Origin: Deltaproteobacteria bacterium
GTDB taxonomy: Bacteria > Bdellovibrionota_B > Oligoflexia > Oligoflexales > Bog-1112
NCBI GenBank assembly: GCA_020635195.1
Contig: JACKAG010000006.1
Location: 62,001-126,000 of the forward strand
Length of the DNA stretch: 64,000 nucleotides
Direction: 5' to 3'
The position numbers and the translations under genes were made by a program. Every line of letters starts with the position of its first letter. Within the stretch, counting starts at the first letter, position 1. Positions 1 through 8,274 of the stretch are shown here, piece after piece. The notes under the pieces were generated by a model. That model had not been told where the DNA came from and made no database searches. It was given only the letters and a program-made list of their open reading frames with translations.

Positions 1-1074
1 TTCTTTGTGCCGGATGGCTTCGCTAAGATCTTTCAGGTAGGGAGCAGAGGCTTCACTACTGATTCCATATCTTGCTATTTCATTTTTTAGCCAGGTATCA
101 TTCAGGCTGAAATCCGCCGTCTGATAAAAATCCTCAGGAAAATTGGCGACCAAGGCCTTCATGCCGTCAGGACTGACCACAATATGGAGCTTACCAGCGC
201 CGCTATAGTGAGCCACTTTACTGGCCGACGGTCGATCCGGGAGAAGCCCGCCAGCTCCGGACCAGCCGGATGCTGCCAGGATCGTCATGGGCAGATCCAT
301 ACCTATCCGTTCGGGGCCATTGAGTGCCTGTTGCACTTCCTGACTGATGTTTTTTTGTAAAATCTGATAGTGCTCACCGAATTGTTCGGCCACCTTGTCT
401 GTCGCTTCTCCTATCATTTCTATAATTTTTGGAATGCCTGTCTGCTCCACCAGCTGTAAAAGGTTTCTGATGACAAGGATGACCTCTTTTCTGTTTTTAT
501 TGGCGGTAATCGTATAAGGTTTTTGCGCCGTTCCTTCGGAAGACTGAAGCCCTGGTGCAGGGCAAAGGGACAAATCTTCGACAGTTTCACCATGTGCAGC
601 CTTTATCCAGGCACCATAAATCTGGGCAGAATTACATTTTCCTGCTATCCCAAGAGACTTAAGTTTGTGCCCGATAGAAAACTGAAGCCATTCAGGCCTC
701 CAGACTCTGACTTCTGAGGCTGGAGCATCGATGGTAAGAAGGGCCAGAGATTTTTCAGAGTCACCGGGCTGAAGTTCCACTCCCGAAAGGGCTGGACTCC
801 CCTCAGCAAGTACAAAATTCAGAGCTTCATGAAGAGGCAGCTCTTCTTTTTCAAGGCAGAGTTCACAAAATTCAGAGAATCGACTTTTATAAACAGAGAA
901 AGCGTCAATTTCCTGATTTTGCCTGACAGAAGACATTTTCTTCTGTGCTCTGGCAACGATCTCATCAATACTCTCTGCAAAAGGTGTCATCTTCCTGATC
1001 TCGGAACGAGTCACCTGTGCTTTGATGCGAAACGGACCGGGCAGATAGGAAAGTCTGATGATTCCCTTTGGCAC
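1..1074 (-). CDS. FapA-like (DUF342) protein, 3' part outside window
   Basis: One minus-strand frame is open from base 1086 down to the left edge with no stop, so a gene runs out of the window. I place the start at a GTG at 1074 because GGAG lies five bases upstream of it; in-frame ATGs at 990 and 936 have poorer ribosome sites. The last visible residues (about 295-358) contain VVSPDGMKALV followed by a helical stretch, which matches the opening of the FapA/DUF342 fold (polymer-forming, flagellar-assembly-protein-A family). The preceding 290 residues are not recognised. The C-terminal DUF342 core would lie outside. Family assignment is moderate; the function of these proteins is poorly known. 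Confidence 0.55.
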   Translation of the reverse strand, partial: MPKGIIRLSYLPGPFRIKAQVTRSEIRKMTPFAESIDEIVARAQKKMSSVRQNQEIDAFSVYKSRFSEFCELCLEKEELPLHEALNFVLAEGSPALSGVELQPGDSEKSLALLTIDAPASEVRVWRPEWLQFSIGHKLKSLGIAGKCNSAQIYGAWIKAAHGETVEDLSLCPAPGLQSSEGTAQKPYTITANKNRKEVILVIRNLLQLVEQTGIPKIIEMIGEATDKVAEQFGEHYQILQKNISQEVQQALNGPERIGMDLPMTILAASGWSGAGGLLPDRPSASKVAHYSGAGKLHIVVSPDGMKALVANFPEDFYQTADFSLNDTWLKNEIARYGISSEASAPYLKDLSEAIRHKE

Positions 1075-1193
1075 AAAAACTCCACGTTACATAATATGGG
1101 TCCTGTGATGGCAATGTGCTGCGGATCTTGTTTCGGATTTTTCCTGAAAAGTCTTAAATTCCTTCCAGAGAGACGAGAGAGGCAGAGTTCTTA

Positions 1194-2252
1194 TCAGAAA
1201 TAAGCCAGCTGACCACAGGCTGCGGTGATATCCTGCCCTTTACTGAAGCGTATCATGGAGCGCAGGCCCATCTCGTGAAGCTCCTGCTGAAAGCTCCTGA
1301 GACTGTCAGGATCAGGAGGAGAGAGCGTGTTTGCACTGATCGGGTTAAGCGGAATGAGGTTGATACGTGTCCGGATGCCAGTCAGAGTCTGAGCCAGTCT
1401 TCTGGCATGATCTCTGGAATCATTGACGCCAGAGATCAGGGTATATTGAATCAGGATATGCTTTCCTGATTGCTGAGTATATTCTTTCAGTAAGTTGAGC
1501 ACATCAGCCAGAGGATAGCGACGGTTAATCGGCATCAGCCAGTTGCGCTTAGCCTGCTCCGTCTCATGCAGGCTAAGAGCCAGACCGACTCCGTAATTCT
1601 TTTCTGTCAGGACTTTCAGACCATCCAGGTGTCCGGCTGTGGAAACAGTCACTTTGCGGGGTGCCAGAGCAAGGCCATGGTGATCCAGCATGATTTCAAT
1701 GGCCCGACAAAGTTCTGTCAGATTATCCAGCGGTTCGCCCATCCCCATAAAGACGACATTGGTCACCAGTGCAGATTCCGGAAGCCCTGTTCGGGTTTTC
1801 CACCAGGGATTTGCCTGTATCCATGCATTGGCAGCCATCACCTGCCCGATCATTTCACCAGAGTTGAGGTTGCGTATCAGACCCATTTTGCCTGTGTGAC
1901 AAAAGCGACAGGCCTGACGACAGCCCACCTGCGAGGAAACACAGAGGGTGATCCTTGAAGATTCCGGCATCAGAACAGCTTCAGTCAGTTGCCCCTCCTC
2001 CAGGCGGAGGGCAAATTTAACAGAGTTGTCATAAGCGGATATCAGCTCTTTGTCGATGACCGGAGTCAGACAACGAAAGGCTTTGCCTGCTGTCCGGGGT
2101 AGGGCCAAAGGAAGGCCGGTGGCTTGCCAGGGTTCTGTCTCCAGATTGCGGTAAGCCTGACGAAAGATGAGCTGGCTATGGTCCTGATGATAGCCGGAGA
2201 TTTTCAGCCAATTTTTCAGATCGTTCTGTGACAGAGAGTAAAAATTTTCCAT
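1194..2252 (-). CDS. rlmN: RlmN, dual-specificity 23S rRNA/tRNA adenine-C2 methyltransferase
   Basis: Radical SAM enzyme that methylates C2 of A2503 in 23S rRNA and A37 in some tRNAs. The protein (352 aa) has the cluster motif CRQACRFC near residue 115, GMGEPLDN, KVTVSTAGHLDGL, and the C-terminal DITAACGQL whose cysteine is the methyl-carrying residue of the family. An upstream in-frame ATG at 2309 would add 19 residues, but the 2252 start (MENFYSL) has a nearby GGA and aligns with the family's N-terminal helix. It lies 55 bases downstream of the HAMP gene on the same strand, so the two may be cotranscribed. Confidence 0.93.
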   Translation of the reverse strand: MENFYSLSQNDLKNWLKISGYHQDHSQLIFRQAYRNLETEPWQATGLPLALPRTAGKAFRCLTPVIDKELISAYDNSVKFALRLEEGQLTEAVLMPESSRITLCVSSQVGCRQACRFCHTGKMGLIRNLNSGEMIGQVMAANAWIQANPWWKTRTGLPESALVTNVVFMGMGEPLDNLTELCRAIEIMLDHHGLALAPRKVTVSTAGHLDGLKVLTEKNYGVGLALSLHETEQAKRNWLMPINRRYPLADVLNLLKEYTQQSGKHILIQYTLISGVNDSRDHARRLAQTLTGIRTRINLIPLNPISANTLSPPDPDSLRSFQQELHEMGLRSMIRFSKGQDITAACGQLAYF

Positions 2253-2364
2253 GTGATTCCACACGATATATTGCCCGGGTTTTATTTTTGGACGGGGCTC
2301 CAATATCATGTGTTCTTCATAATGTCCAGAGTTGTCTGCCGGAGAGGTCTGCGAAAATGCGCGT

Positions 2365-2910
2365 TTATTCTGTCCCTCTATGTTTTTTTTCCGGAGCTGA
2401 AGGGCTCTTGTCTTTGTTTACAGACCCCTGTCTTTCAAGGACCTCGGCGAGTTGATTGAGCTTTTTAGCAAGATCCTGCAGCTCATCTTTGCTGCGAACA
2501 TGAATTCTCGACGAATATTTTCCCCGGATCAGATCATCAATAAAGCGATCAATTGAAACCAGAGGTCCATAGTATCGGTGTGTCAGGGAGACTGCGATAC
2601 TGAAGGTAACCGTCATAAAAATAAGAAAGAATAAAAGAATACGGATTGCATTCGTTTCAAAAACTGTATTAAGACGAAGTTCCCACAGCTCTTCCGGGTC
2701 AACCACACTGAAAATACTGATCAGCTGTGTATACTGGTCATCAAAAGCATTCCAGAACATAATTCCTGATGCCAGAATAAAAGCAAACGAAGTCCCTATC
2801 ATATAGAGGCCAAATTTAATCTGGCTGAAAGGCTCGATCAGAAAGGATCTCAGAGTCCTCTTTTTACCGGAACGTTTGCCTGCTTCTGATGTCAAATGGC
2901 ACCTCTTCAT
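2365..2910 (-). CDS. membrane protein with HAMP domain
   Basis: Predicted 181-residue inner-membrane protein. A basic N-terminus leads to a hydrophobic segment (IKFGLYMIGTSFAFILASGI), a short periplasmic loop, a second hydrophobic segment (IRILLFFLIFMTVTFSIAVS), then a HAMP module containing RYYGPLVSIDRFI, KYSSRI and DELQDLAKKLNQL. No histidine kinase, methyl-accepting or cyclase domain follows, so it resembles the HAMP-only proteins common in deltaproteobacteria. The open frame continues upstream to 3135, but that extension is Arg/Lys-rich and lies opposite a better small gene at 3102-3206, so I use the ATG at 2910, although its ribosome site is weak. Confidence 0.7.
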   Translation of the reverse strand: MKRCHLTSEAGKRSGKKRTLRSFLIEPFSQIKFGLYMIGTSFAFILASGIMFWNAFDDQYTQLISIFSVVDPEELWELRLNTVFETNAIRILLFFLIFMTVTFSIAVSLTHRYYGPLVSIDRFIDDLIRGKYSSRIHVRSKDELQDLAKKLNQLAEVLERQGSVNKDKSPSAPEKKHRGTE

Positions 2911-3101
2911 CTGGAAATACTGGCTGTCTTTTCCCGATCCTGTTTCGGATTTCCTTCGCTTTACATAAGCTTTATGCAGATCTCTCAGATAATCTACTGA
3001 AATAAGATCAGAAAAAAGTAACGCTCTTATAGCTTGCCTTTTTTTTATGAGGAGGGTAATCTGCGGAGCTTGGATAACTGTTATGCTTTTGGAGAGAAAC
3101 C

Positions 3102-3206
3102 TTGCACGGATCAAGACATAAGAGGAAACACTCAAAGGGCCGAAGAAAAGTCGGAAGGAAAAAACGTCGTATGATGAGAAAGCGCCGTTTATTACGAACG
3201 AAATAA
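3102..3206 (+). CDS. very small, highly basic protein, AURKAIP1/COX24-like (possible ribosome-associated protein)
   Basis: A 34-residue frame starts at TTG 3102 with a well-placed GGAG at 3091-3094 (seven-base spacing) and ends at TAA 3204-3206. More than half of the residues are Lys or Arg, and it carries GRRKVGRKKRRMMRKRR followed by LLRTK. This matches the style of the bacterial AURKAIP1/COX24-domain (DUF1713) proteins, which are tiny ribosome-associated proteins. It is divergent from the HAMP gene. The family call is by pattern only, and the TTG start is an inference from the ribosome site. Confidence 0.5.
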   Translation: MHGSRHKRKHSKGRRKVGRKKRRMMRKRRLLRTK

Positions 3207-3375
3207 TAATAAGGCGGCAGCTTTTGCCTCTGCGATGAAAAAGCGGTCCGGATATCTGTATCCTGAGCCTTTCTTCCGTTTTGAGAGGGTCTTTTTGACC
3301 CTTTTATCTCTTCTTATTTTTCTGATATTTTCTGTATGAAGCAAGGCAAAACTCTGCGAAGAGCAACGCCGCATT

Positions 3376-3732
3376 TCATGGTATCAGCTTATAAACAAGC
3401 ACGAGACTCACAGCAATAGCCGCATAGCCTGCTTGTTCCAGGCGGCGCTGCCTTAGCAGCTCCCGCCCTTTTCGCTGATTCCGGAGCCGGGCATCCTGCT
3501 GCGCCTCAAAATTCCTGACTGCTTCTCTGCGCCCCTCTTTCGTGATCTTGCAGAATGGAAGCCTGAAGGTTTCTGGTGTTTGCCTGCACAGCACCGGCGC
3601 AGGCAAAGTCTGAACGAGCACGGGAAGTTTTATACTCTCCGGACGACCCTTTTGCCCAGAGCTTTTGTTTTCCATAGCGAAAGTCAGGTTGCTACTGAAG
3701 GTTATAAGGATAAGCATAAGTAATCTTTGCAT
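3376..3732 (-). CDS. small exported protein with C-terminal membrane segment
   Basis: Not recognised. The 118-residue product has a clear signal peptide (MQRLLMLILITFSSNLTFA), a proline-containing middle with two cysteines, a charged helical stretch rich in Arg and Gln (about residues 70-100), and a hydrophobic C-terminal segment (AAIAVSLVLVYKL). AGGA lies seven bases before the ATG. It is transcribed away from the GIY-YIG-like gene at 4098, with an AT-rich gap between them. Signal peptide plus C-terminal anchor suggests an inner-membrane protein facing the periplasm. Confidence 0.65.
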   Translation of the reverse strand: MQRLLMLILITFSSNLTFAMENKSSGQKGRPESIKLPVLVQTLPAPVLCRQTPETFRLPFCKITKEGRREAVRNFEAQQDARLRNQRKGRELLRQRRLEQAGYAAIAVSLVLVYKLIP

Positions 3733-4033
3733 TCTGCTGTCCTTTTTTCCTATGATTTAAATTTATATAAAAAAGATACAAAAAAAACAAAGAATATACA
3801 ATAATTTTTTTTAGATTTTATCTTCAACATATCGGATTGTTTTGTTTTTTATTTATTTCAAAGACTCCGACACTGTTCTGCTTCCAGCCAGGCAACAGGA
3901 GATATCACTTGTTTTCCATGATGGATTTACCTTTATATCCTGGTGTGTCAATCCAATGTACGGGGCCTTGCGCTCATAAAACAGATATAACCTATTGATT
4001 TTACTTCTGACCCAATTAAATCCACCTAAGTTG
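3733..4033. other. AT-rich intergenic region between divergent genes
   Basis: No credible gene. The part next to the minus-strand gene is very AT-rich with A and T runs (3760-3860); the rest is mixed. Read on the minus strand, TATCTTTTTTATAT occurs about 30 bases before the 3732 start; a near-identical string lies upstream of the ankyrin gene at 58.4 kb (around 58502-58515). The plus-strand promoter for the 4098 gene follows at 4034. Confidence 0.5.
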
Positions 4034-4062
4034 TTGAGAAACTACCACATTCTATGTATATA
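4034..4062 (+). promoter_or_regulatory. probable sigma70-type promoter of the exported GIY-YIG-like gene
   Basis: TTGAGA at 4034-4039 and TATATA at 4057-4062 are separated by 17 bases, close to the TTGACA/TATAAT consensus. Expected transcription start is about seven bases downstream, giving a leader of roughly 30 bases before the ATG at 4098. Confidence 0.5.
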
Positions 4063-4097
4063 TCTACATTTTTTTATGACGAAAAAAGGATCACGCT

Positions 4098-5207
4098 ATG
4101 AAAAAAATCGCCTTTATCCTGATGTGCCTCTACCGGTCTTCTGAGATAGCTGCCTCCCCTTCCTCCGCAGACATCGAGTTTGGAAAGGCTTTTTACCAAT
4201 GGATGGACTCAAAAACACAGGGACAAGCTCTTACACAACAGCAGCGTACTCAATTAGAACAGTCTTTTTCTGCGTTAATACGCCTCCATCCCGGACATCA
4301 GGATCAGGATCAGGATCCAAGCTCCCGGAAGAAAAGAAAGAGAGATGAGCAGAGCAGATTAGAACAGTCTTTTTCTTCGTTAATACTCCACCCTCCCGGA
4401 CATCAGGATCAGCATCCGAGCTCCCGGAACAAAAGAAAGGAAGATGAGCAGAGCAGGTCACCAAAGGCAAAAACAACAATAGCTGAAGCCAGAGGAAAAT
4501 TTACACCCGGTTCACGTCAGACAGCATCAGAAACGAAAGTGTCTACGACCCCCATAACCAACGACTACAGAGAGACAAATATTATTTATACCCTCACACC
4601 AGAAGGTGCGCATTTTCCAAGATTTGATGCTGAAAATGAAGAACTGACGACCTCTCAGATTAATAAAATCCTGAATGCCCTGATAAATCATGATGATCCG
4701 AATCAACCTTTTTATATTGGAAGAACAGGAGATTCTGCAAGGAGGGCACAGGAACATAAGAAAGACATAACCAATAGTACTTATAACAAAAAATCAGCTC
4801 TTTTTATGAGTTCTGATACCACAGAAACCGATATTCAGATGGAAGGTGTTATTTTCAATGTTCGTCCTGATCAGTTAGCCCTCCTTGAAGGCCTTATCAT
4901 AAGACTGACGAATGCTCACAGAAGAGAGTGTGGAGCGAACCAACAGGGCCCCGAATCAGCAGCCAACGATTACTGGGAAGAGCACAAGGAAGAAATTAAG
5001 AAAAAAAATGATATTCAGCTGCAAGGCGACCATGTTTATACTCTGATCTCTGATAGCCAGTTTGTTCTGAAGGCCAGGACATCACAGCTGGAAAACATAA
5101 ATACAGATGCTGATTGCGAGTCTCTTCTGGCAGCACATACTCTGCAATCAGATCAGAAAGACACAGTGCGAATACTGGATCTTTCTGAGGATGAGGATGA
5201 AGAATGA
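4098..5207 (+). CDS. exported protein with GIY-YIG-like domain and internal tandem repeat
   Basis: The 369-residue product begins with a short signal peptide (cleavage near SEIAAS). Residues about 52-120 hold two imperfect copies of a 33-35-residue unit (LEQSFS..LI, PGHQDQ, SSR.KRK, DEQSR). After a linker, residues about 155-260 contain IIYTLTPEG and, further on, FYIGRTGDSARRAQEH, which matches the two hallmark blocks of GIY-YIG nucleases (paired tyrosines, conserved Arg and downstream His). The C-terminus is acidic. GGA precedes the ATG with suitable spacing. A GIY-YIG domain behind a signal peptide is unusual, since most act on chromosomal DNA; an exported nuclease acting on foreign or host nucleic acid is inference. 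Confidence 0.7.
   Translation: MKKIAFILMCLYRSSEIAASPSSADIEFGKAFYQWMDSKTQGQALTQQQRTQLEQSFSALIRLHPGHQDQDQDPSSRKKRKRDEQSRLEQSFSSLILHPPGHQDQHPSSRNKRKEDEQSRSPKAKTTIAEARGKFTPGSRQTASETKVSTTPITNDYRETNIIYTLTPEGAHFPRFDAENEELTTSQINKILNALINHDDPNQPFYIGRTGDSARRAQEHKKDITNSTYNKKSALFMSSDTTETDIQMEGVIFNVRPDQLALLEGLIIRLTNAHRRECGANQQGPESAANDYWEEHKEEIKKKNDIQLQGDHVYTLISDSQFVLKARTSQLENINTDADCESLLAAHTLQSDQKDTVRILDLSEDEDEE
4254..4457 (+). repeat. two-copy tandem repeat (105 + 99 bp) inside the GIY-YIG-like gene
   Basis: Copy 1 (4254-4358) and copy 2 (4359-4457) both begin TTAGAACAGTCTTTTTCT and end in AGATGAGCAGAGCAG. Copy 2 is six bases shorter because it has fewer GGATCA-type hexamers in its middle. The length differs by two codons, so the reading frame is kept. 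High identity suggests a recent duplication. Confidence 0.85.
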
Positions 5208-5277
5208 CGAACACCCCGGCATTCATGTAAGAGATGGAGTCTTTTATATATAATAGACGGGGACAGTCATTCTCAAA

Positions 5278-5301
5278 GCTCTGCCCACGAGAGCATGTTT
5301 T
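5278..5301 (+). terminator. weak hairpin with T-rich tail after the GIY-YIG-like gene
   Basis: GCTCT (5278-5282) pairs with AGAGC (5290-5294) and is followed by ATGTTTTC. A five-base stem is marginal, so this is only a candidate terminator between the 4098 and 5344 genes. Confidence 0.25.
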
Positions 5302-5343
5302 CTGGCGCCTATGAACACCAAAGGAAGGTCCGGAGATGTTCTT

Positions 5344-6279
5344 ATGCCTTTAACATTTTCCGGAAATCTGGATCGCCTGCAAACGGAACAGGTTCAGCGG
5401 GACAGTCATGCTCAGTGGGGTGAAGACAAGCAACCTGAAGAGCGTCTTTCAGATCTGTTTGATCTCATCGACACCTTCGGAGAGGCAGCACTGCATCTGG
5501 AAGGGCTCATCGACAGATCTGCGACAGTCCTTTCTTCCCTTAAGCGCTACACCTATCGGATTGCTACTCCAGGCCTTTCCAGATCACTGGCAGCAGTTGG
5601 TCTTGGAGCCGTCTTCACGCATCCGGATCACCGTGGCTGCGGTTATGCCCCGACCTTAATCCATAAGACTCTGGAGAAAGCACGGAATGAAGGTTTTGAT
5701 ATGGCTCTGCTTTTTTCCGACATTACACCAGCGTTTTATGAAAAATGTGGATTCATGGCAATTCCTGCAGAAACCGCATGGATCGCTCTTTCTGCCGTTC
5801 CACAGGCCCCTCCTCTGCTGACCCGACCTGCCGCCCCCCGGGATCTGTCGCGTCTTCTGAGCTGGTATGAATCCTCGTGGTCAGATGACTGGATTCGCGT
5901 ACAGCGTCAGCGTGAGACCTGGGATCTGATGTTAAGAATCAACGCCCATCCATCACTTCTGATTTTATCAGACGGAGCAGACGAACTTGGCTACGTTGCC
6001 GTAAGAGAGCACTCCGACGGAAGTCTCTGGATGGATGAGTACTGTGTTCCTCATCCGTACAGGTCTTCCTTAAGCTCCCGGGTTCTGGCCACAGTCGCAA
6101 CACTGGCTAAAAATGCCACCAGAATCGGAACGTGGCTACGACCCGGAGATGACAGGCAGGGTTTTTGTACAGAAGTCCGTACTGAAGCAGTTCCCATGCT
6201 GGCTGTGCTGCATCCGGATATATCTTTGCTCCGCTCTCCATCGGATAAAGTATTTTTCAGCCCTCTTGATCATGTTTAA
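5344..6279 (+). CDS. GNAT-family N-acetyltransferase
   Basis: Acetyl-CoA-dependent acyltransferase of unknown substrate, 311 aa. The acetyl-CoA motif A is visible around residues 85-125 (AVGLGAVFTHPDHRGCGYA, then the helix TLIHKTLEKARNEGFDMALLF), followed by the motif B-like AFYEKCGFMAIP. The C-terminal half (about 160-311) resembles a second, degenerate GNAT fold, as in Eis-like and other double-GNAT enzymes. GGAG about seven bases before the ATG at 5344 supports this start; an upstream ATG at 5311 has no ribosome site. It converges on the binding-protein gene at 6417. Confidence 0.85.
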   Translation: MPLTFSGNLDRLQTEQVQRDSHAQWGEDKQPEERLSDLFDLIDTFGEAALHLEGLIDRSATVLSSLKRYTYRIATPGLSRSLAAVGLGAVFTHPDHRGCGYAPTLIHKTLEKARNEGFDMALLFSDITPAFYEKCGFMAIPAETAWIALSAVPQAPPLLTRPAAPRDLSRLLSWYESSWSDDWIRVQRQRETWDLMLRINAHPSLLILSDGADELGYVAVREHSDGSLWMDEYCVPHPYRSSLSSRVLATVATLAKNATRIGTWLRPGDDRQGFCTEVRTEAVPMLAVLHPDISLLRSPSDKVFFSPLDHV

Positions 6280-6293
6280 ATGTACGGACACGG

Positions 6294-6339
6294 TTTACAG
6301 CGATTTTTCACATCCTTATATATGAAAAATCGCTGTAAA
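6294..6339. terminator. perfect 17-bp inverted repeat, probable bidirectional terminator
   Basis: TTTACAGCGATTTTTCA (6294-6310) is followed by a 12-base loop and then its exact reverse complement (6323-6339). It sits between two convergent genes, and the stem ends in T and A runs on the two strands. This is the strongest hairpin in the window. Confidence 0.75.
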
Positions 6340-6416
6340 ATTTCCCTTGATAATAAGTTTTGACAGATGGTCAGCTCCGGGTACAGCCCCGGACTTCTGC
6401 ACCGGGATAATACAGA

Positions 6417-7364
6417 CTACAAGACTTCGCGTATAAAATGCGTCATTTCATCCGGAACTTTTAAGCCAAGCCTGGAGATCTGAGCTGAGTCAATAGAGAG
6501 CTCATAAGATTGATAGTCTTTTATAACGGAATCCTGCCCTTTAAAAAAGGCTCTATAGGTCAGAGCTGCGCAATACTGACCTACTTTTTCCGGAAGCAGA
6601 CCAACAGTAATAGTTCTGTGGACTGAATCAATCGAACCAAAGCCAAGGGTTGGTATTTTATATGTATTCAGAATAGGTTTTAGTTTATCGAAATCCACCC
6701 AGCTATCTCCATCCAGCACCCCAAAAGGCAAAAGCAACCACACGACATCATATTTGCTTTCCATCGAGGCCAGACGTTCTTGATATTTATCCCAGGTATA
6801 TTCGACAAATGCCTCAATTCTGACCTGATCTGAGATAGGCTCCTCAATCAGCGCAACAGCTTCAATCCCCAAAGGTCCGCTTATCACCCCAATTGATTCG
6901 ACCGGCACTATTTTTCTTGCAATCTCCAAAATTTTATCAGAAGGATATTTATTATAAACACCACTTTGATTTTTAAGATTCAGAATATCTTTTTTCAACA
7001 TAGCGGAAAAGAATACACTCACATGAGCTTCTGACTGTGTTGCAATATCTCTGGCAAAAGCTCTGTAAATAACTTCGTCCGGCATGAAAACAATATCAGG
7101 GTTCCATTTTAAAATATCTTTTAGTAATATTTCTTTTCCACAATTAAAAATAAAAAATCGAAACTGTAAATCCTCATGCGTCGATTCGAGTGCAGCCTGA
7201 TAAGCCTGAGCTATCGGGTGTGTCCATTTTGAGTTTATATGATCGATAATAGCAACCCTTACCGCGGGTCTGTCGCATATCGTAATTTTCATAGGCACTT
7301 TTACTCCTGATGGACTCACCATAATAAATAAAAGAATGATGCCTGCGGTAACATATTTGAGCAT
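6417..7364 (-). CDS. exported ABC_sub_bind-type (TrpX-like) solute-binding protein
   Basis: The 315-residue product has a hydrophobic N-terminal export signal and then the two-lobed pattern of the ABC_sub_bind (PF04392) family: VRVAIIDHINSKWTHPIAQAYQAAL, NPDIVFMPDE, SIGVISGPLGIEAVALIEE, DVVWLLLPFGVLDG and IPTLGFGSIDSV. Such proteins bind small ligands for ABC importers or feed a sensor. No permease or ATPase gene adjoins it, so it is an orphan. GAGG lies six bases before the ATG. It is the third of three closely spaced minus-strand genes (7724, 7386, 6417). Confidence 0.65.
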   Translation of the reverse strand: MLKYVTAGIILLFIMVSPSGVKVPMKITICDRPAVRVAIIDHINSKWTHPIAQAYQAALESTHEDLQFRFFIFNCGKEILLKDILKWNPDIVFMPDEVIYRAFARDIATQSEAHVSVFFSAMLKKDILNLKNQSGVYNKYPSDKILEIARKIVPVESIGVISGPLGIEAVALIEEPISDQVRIEAFVEYTWDKYQERLASMESKYDVVWLLLPFGVLDGDSWVDFDKLKPILNTYKIPTLGFGSIDSVHRTITVGLLPEKVGQYCAALTYRAFFKGQDSVIKDYQSYELSIDSAQISRLGLKVPDEMTHFIREVL

Positions 7365-7385
7365 CTGAAGCCTCAGATATTATTT

Positions 7386-7709
7386 CTAGTAAGCTTCAAA
7401 GTCAAAAACTGAAACTACCGGCTCTTCATAAGGATGGACCTTTTTGATTGCCTTTACTACATTCTGAAGTTCTTCTTCACGGCAAAATGTTTCGATCTTT
7501 TGCTCCTTAACGCCTGTAGCAGAGCTGTTTTCGTTATAAGGTTTTGCGGTTGCGTCTGGGAGACACCGCCCGATCCCCTCATAAGAAAAAGTACAGTATG
7601 AGTATGAACCAATTCTAGCTGCCCCATGCTCGCCCATCGCTGCCCTGACACTCTCACAATGTTCCAACGGCGTGTTTACAACAATTTTTTTAAGTTTAAG
7701 AGGTTTCAT
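7386..7709 (-). CDS. solo NIF3/YqfO insert-type (PII/CutA-like fold) domain protein
   Basis: A 107-residue protein matching the domain inserted in bacterial NIF3/YqfO proteins: KKIVVNTPLEHCESVRAAMGEHGAARIGSYSYCTFS, then RIETF-like (KIETFC), and the terminal HPYEEPVVSVFDF. Solo versions are widespread and of unknown biochemical role; the fold resembles PII and CutA trimers. AGGA precedes the ATG. It follows the 7724 gene by 14 bases and precedes the binding protein by 21, so the three are probably cotranscribed. Confidence 0.82.
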   Translation of the reverse strand: MKPLKLKKIVVNTPLEHCESVRAAMGEHGAARIGSYSYCTFSYEGIGRCLPDATAKPYNENSSATGVKEQKIETFCREEELQNVVKAIKKVHPYEEPVVSVFDFEAY

Positions 7710-7723
7710 TTCTTTCTTTCCTG

Positions 7724-8080
7724 TTAATTAAGAATTAGTTCACCATAGTGAGTGTTAAACAATGGCCTAAAGGATTTATTATCAAATATACTGAGTTCGT
7801 TTTTTCCATACTTCAGGCTAGTTTTTTCCAGTTCGTTTAGCAGATAGATTAAGTAGCTAAAAGTTATATCCAAAAATTCTGTCATAGATATCTGACAAAC
7901 AAGATTTACAGAATTGCCACTACCTATTTCCCAGATTTCACTTTCACCAACTTTATAGCTCTCAATATTTTCATGGATGCGTTCCGATTTTGTTCCTTCA
8001 AAGATCTCTTTGCTAACCCACTCCTCCTCACCACCAGCATTAACCAAAATAATTCTCTTAGCTAGTCTGATTGACATCAC
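7724..8080 (-). CDS. hypothetical protein, first gene of a three-gene cluster
   Basis: Not recognised. The 118-residue sequence has a beta-strand-like N-terminus (RIILVNAGGEEEWVSKEIFEG) and a helical stretch near residues 70-95 (TEFLDITFSYLIYLLNELEKTSL). No signal peptide is seen. Two adjacent starts are possible, GTG at 8080 and ATG at 8077, neither with a clear ribosome site. The stretch is more AT-rich than its surroundings, compatible with a different origin. Its short distance to the NIF3-type gene is the main support for a real gene. Confidence 0.55.
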   Translation of the reverse strand: MMSIRLAKRIILVNAGGEEEWVSKEIFEGTKSERIHENIESYKVGESEIWEIGSGNSVNLVCQISMTEFLDITFSYLIYLLNELEKTSLKYGKNELSIFDNKSFRPLFNTHYGELILN

Positions 8081-8274
8081 ATCATCATGGATTCAGGGGA
8101 TCATTCCATATGGAGCGCAACTCATAGTCGCTGTGTCGATGAGCAGGCAAAATGTCCTTGAAATCATATCATATAACTATTACACATTGTTGATGTTTCC
8201 TTCTGCAATAGCCGTTGCCGGATTGAACATGCTATACACCAGAGTTACGCAAAACTTACTTCTTCACGCGAGCT

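Noticed and set aside
829..1203. 124-residue plus-strand frame
   Set aside because: It is antisense to the FapA-like gene that runs off the left edge and has no coding character.
2911..3135. N-terminal extension of the HAMP protein
   Set aside because: The extra residues are Arg-rich, without a ribosome site, and opposite the better small gene at 3102.
3192..3374. 60-residue minus-strand frame
   Set aside because: Low-complexity basic translation of an AT-rich spacer, overlapping the end of the small plus-strand gene, without a ribosome site.
4098..5207. GIY-YIG gene as a homing endonuclease or mobile-intron gene
   Set aside because: It has a signal peptide, its own promoter and no interrupted host gene or intron structure around it.
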